Shown here: positions 62,572 to 64,000 of the stretch, piece after piece
How the letters are laid out: each line of letters starts with the position of its first letter
Position numbering within the stretch: position 1 is the stretch's first letter
Source of the DNA: Lachnospiraceae bacterium GAM79
GTDB taxonomy: Bacteria; Bacillota; Clostridia; Lachnospirales; Lachnospiraceae
Reading direction: 5' to 3'
Length of the DNA: 64,000 nucleotides
Assembly (NCBI GenBank): GCA_003584705.1
Contig: AP018536.1
Span: forward strand, 868,001-932,000
Made by a program: the position numbers and the translations under genes
Notes under the pieces: generated by a model
Told to the model about the DNA's origin: nothing
Database searches by the model: none
What the model saw: the letters and a program-made list of their open reading frames with translations, nothing else

Positions 62572-64000
62572 CTATTCAGCACCCCGTTTAGGGTACATAA
62601 ATTTTTGGTCAAAACAGAGAAAATATAATTTCTGTTTTATCATTGCTTTATTGCGAAAAGTGGATAACTTTTCAATGTGACTGCCAAATACTTTTTGTCT
62701 GTGAATTACTAAACAATAAGGCCTTGATTACAGCCAAATAACGTTTTATTTGTGGATTTTATCTGAGTGTTATCGGCAGTTATTTTCTGATTTTTACTGT
62801 TTATCCACCGTCATTTTGACAGTACATCCAAACTTTACAATTCGCTTTTTAGCACATTTTCCGTTAAAATAGATGTATCAAATCTTAACGGAAGAAGGTG
62901 GTCTGATTGACAAAAGATGAAATGATCAAGCAGTTATTACAGCAGGTTAATTCCTTAACATCAACTGTAGATTCCTTGAATGCTACAATCAATGCGCAAA
63001 CACAGTTGATCGCTCAACTCAATCAGACGATACAGGGACTAAAGGAACAGCTTAATAAAAACTCCAAAAACAGTTCCAAACCACCTTCAAGTGATGGCTA
63101 TAAAAAACCTGCTCCTAAGAGTCTCCGCAAACTATCCGGAAAAAAGGTTGGTGGACAGGACGGACATCAGGGGACACATTTAGCGGTAATAACAGCTCCG
63201 GATGAAATCGTCATACATATGCCATCCGCATGTAAAGGATGCCGACATTACCAGATGTGCAAAGGCACCGCCTGCATTGCTGAGAAACGACATGTCATCG
63301 ATGCGGTTGTCACAGTAAATGTAACAGAACATCAAGTTCTGGAACTTCCAATCTGTATGCTGCACGGGGATACCCGCAGAGGTGAGTTCCCTGCTGATGT
63401 AAAAGCAGCCGTACAGTATGGCGAAAACCTTCAGTCATTAGCTGTTGCGTTGAATACCGTAGGTGCAGTCAGCATCAAACGCACCCATGAGATCCTTTCC
63501 GGAGTATTTAACATTCCGATTGCAACAGGAACAATCAGCAGCATGGTAAAAAGATGCGCTGACAGTCTGAGTGAAACAGTAGGTAAGATCAAGAATAAAA
63601 TGATCGATTCCGCACTTGGACATTTCGATGAAACAGGAACCAGAGTGGATAAAAAACTCTGGTGGGTTCATGATGCCTCAAACTGTGAATACACCTATCT
63701 TGATATCAGTCCCAAACGTGGAAATGCGGGCATGGAACAATGCGGTGTTCTCCCGGAATTCAAAGGGATTGCCATGCATGACTGCTGGGCTTCCTACTGG
63801 AATTATCCGGATATTCAGCATGCAGTCTGCTGTGCTCATCTTCTCCGTGAATTAACGGGGATTGATGAAAATCATCCTGAACAGAAGTGGGCATCTGCAT
63901 TTATAGACCTTTTACTGGAAATGAAAAAGGTCAAAGACAAAGCTGTAGAGAAAGGTAAGGACTTTCTGAGCTATTATCACTATCATAAGTTCGATAAAAA
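62568..64000 (+). mobile_element. IS66-family (ISBst12-like) element, right end outside window
   Basis: The left end is put at GTAACTATTCAGCACC (62568), since coding similarity to permeases ends there and IS66 ends begin with GTAA. 62572-62906 is a non-coding left arm of about 335 bases with no gene. One transposase gene follows. The right end and the target duplication (expected atttttat, as at 62560-62567) lie outside. Confidence 0.75.
62907..64000 (+). CDS. IS66-family transposase, 3' end outside window
   Basis: The start is a TTG at 62907 (GAAGGTGG upstream); the frame is open to the window end (364 codons). A coiled-coil start (STVDSLNATINAQTQLIAQL) is followed by the NSKNSSKPPSSDG linker, a Cys-rich site (CKGCRHYQMCKG) and the DDE core start, with FDETGTRVDKKLWWVH and IAMHDCWASYWNY. 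It has the single-gene layout of ISBst12-like elements, without tnpA/tnpB. Confidence 0.9.
   Translation, partial: MTKDEMIKQLLQQVNSLTSTVDSLNATINAQTQLIAQLNQTIQGLKEQLNKNSKNSSKPPSSDGYKKPAPKSLRKLSGKKVGGQDGHQGTHLAVITAPDEIVIHMPSACKGCRHYQMCKGTACIAEKRHVIDAVVTVNVTEHQVLELPICMLHGDTRRGEFPADVKAAVQYGENLQSLAVALNTVGAVSIKRTHEILSGVFNIPIATGTISSMVKRCADSLSETVGKIKNKMIDSALGHFDETGTRVDKKLWWVHDASNCEYTYLDISPKRGNAGMEQCGVLPEFKGIAMHDCWASYWNYPDIQHAVCCAHLLRELTGIDENHPEQKWASAFIDLLLEMKKVKDKAVEKGKDFLSYYHYHKFDK

Noticed and set aside
1-64000. tRNA or rRNA genes
   Set aside because: None was recognised on either strand by eye; a tRNA scan would be needed to exclude one fully.

Overview
The window looks like chromosomal DNA of a gut-type Firmicute, most likely a Lachnospiraceae-like Clostridium relative. 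Strong AAGGAGG-type ribosome sites, the LplB/YtcP-type sugar transporter with a YesM/YesN-type sensor-regulator pair, IS30/IS66/IS1634 elements and the general protein style support this. The call rests on gene style only, because no rRNA or other marker is present.

Layout. (1) 1-8.8 kb is accessory DNA. It holds the end of a type II Wadjet anti-plasmid operon (JetC, JetD), an IS30-family element inserted just after the jetD stop codon with a 14-bp direct repeat on both sides, a DUF4143 ATPase, a small zinc-site protein and a HIRAN gene broken by an amber codon. (2) 8.8-22.4 kb is a visibly AT-rich defence island. Remnants (an AbiH fragment and about 1 kb of decayed sequence) precede a tight eight-gene operon: an unrecognised protein, SNF2-type helicase, MORC/MutL-like GHKL ATPase, HNH nuclease, 5-methylcytosine DNA methyltransferase, DUF262 protein, AAA ATPase and a second unrecognised protein. 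A Vsr-type endonuclease follows about 320 bp downstream. This is the best candidate for an undescribed or poorly described system: a restriction-like complex with several ATPases built around one cytosine methyltransferase. (3) 22.4-33.3 kb has a complete IS66 element with 8-bp target duplications, then a zone of damaged genes (NUDIX tail, AbiH with a T8 frameshift, flavoprotein remnant, HipA with an internal deletion, metallophosphoesterase with an internal deletion). Intact among them are an ArsC/Spx-like protein, peptide deformylase, HipB, RecQ, a receiver-like protein, an XRE regulator and a PARG-like protein. (4) 33.4-38.8 kb is more ordinary: a membrane GGDEF protein, BioY under an apparent BirA operator, a DUF1284 protein, a dying toxin-antitoxin pair, a cation/Ca2+ antiporter-family gene behind what reads as a yybP-ykoY (manganese) riboswitch, and an endonuclease/exonuclease/phosphatase-family protein. 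(5) 39-41 kb is an IS1634-type element. (6) 41.2-50.8 kb is a sugar-acid/beta-glucoside locus: ManD-like dehydratase, sensor kinase, AraC-type response regulator, binding lipoprotein, two permeases and a GH1 glycosidase. (7) 50.9-55.9 kb has a VanX-like dipeptidase, a membrane protein, and an AT-rich three-gene cassette (dTMP kinase-like, radical SAM with an A7 frameshift, uracil-DNA-glycosylase-like). (8) 55.9-64 kb has an AraC regulator divergent from a GH3 glucosidase, then an AtuA/AtuA-related/CoA-transferase operon. A permease gene preceded by a near-copy of the AtuA promoter has been cut after its 27th codon by another IS66-type element that runs off the window.

How the parts work together. 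The first half is a turnover zone for defence genes and mobile elements, with at least four insertion sequences in the window and many half-deleted genes. The second half is carbohydrate and carboxylate catabolism with readable local control sites: intrinsic terminators, a BirA box, a metal riboswitch, a HipB-type operator and a duplicated promoter motif.
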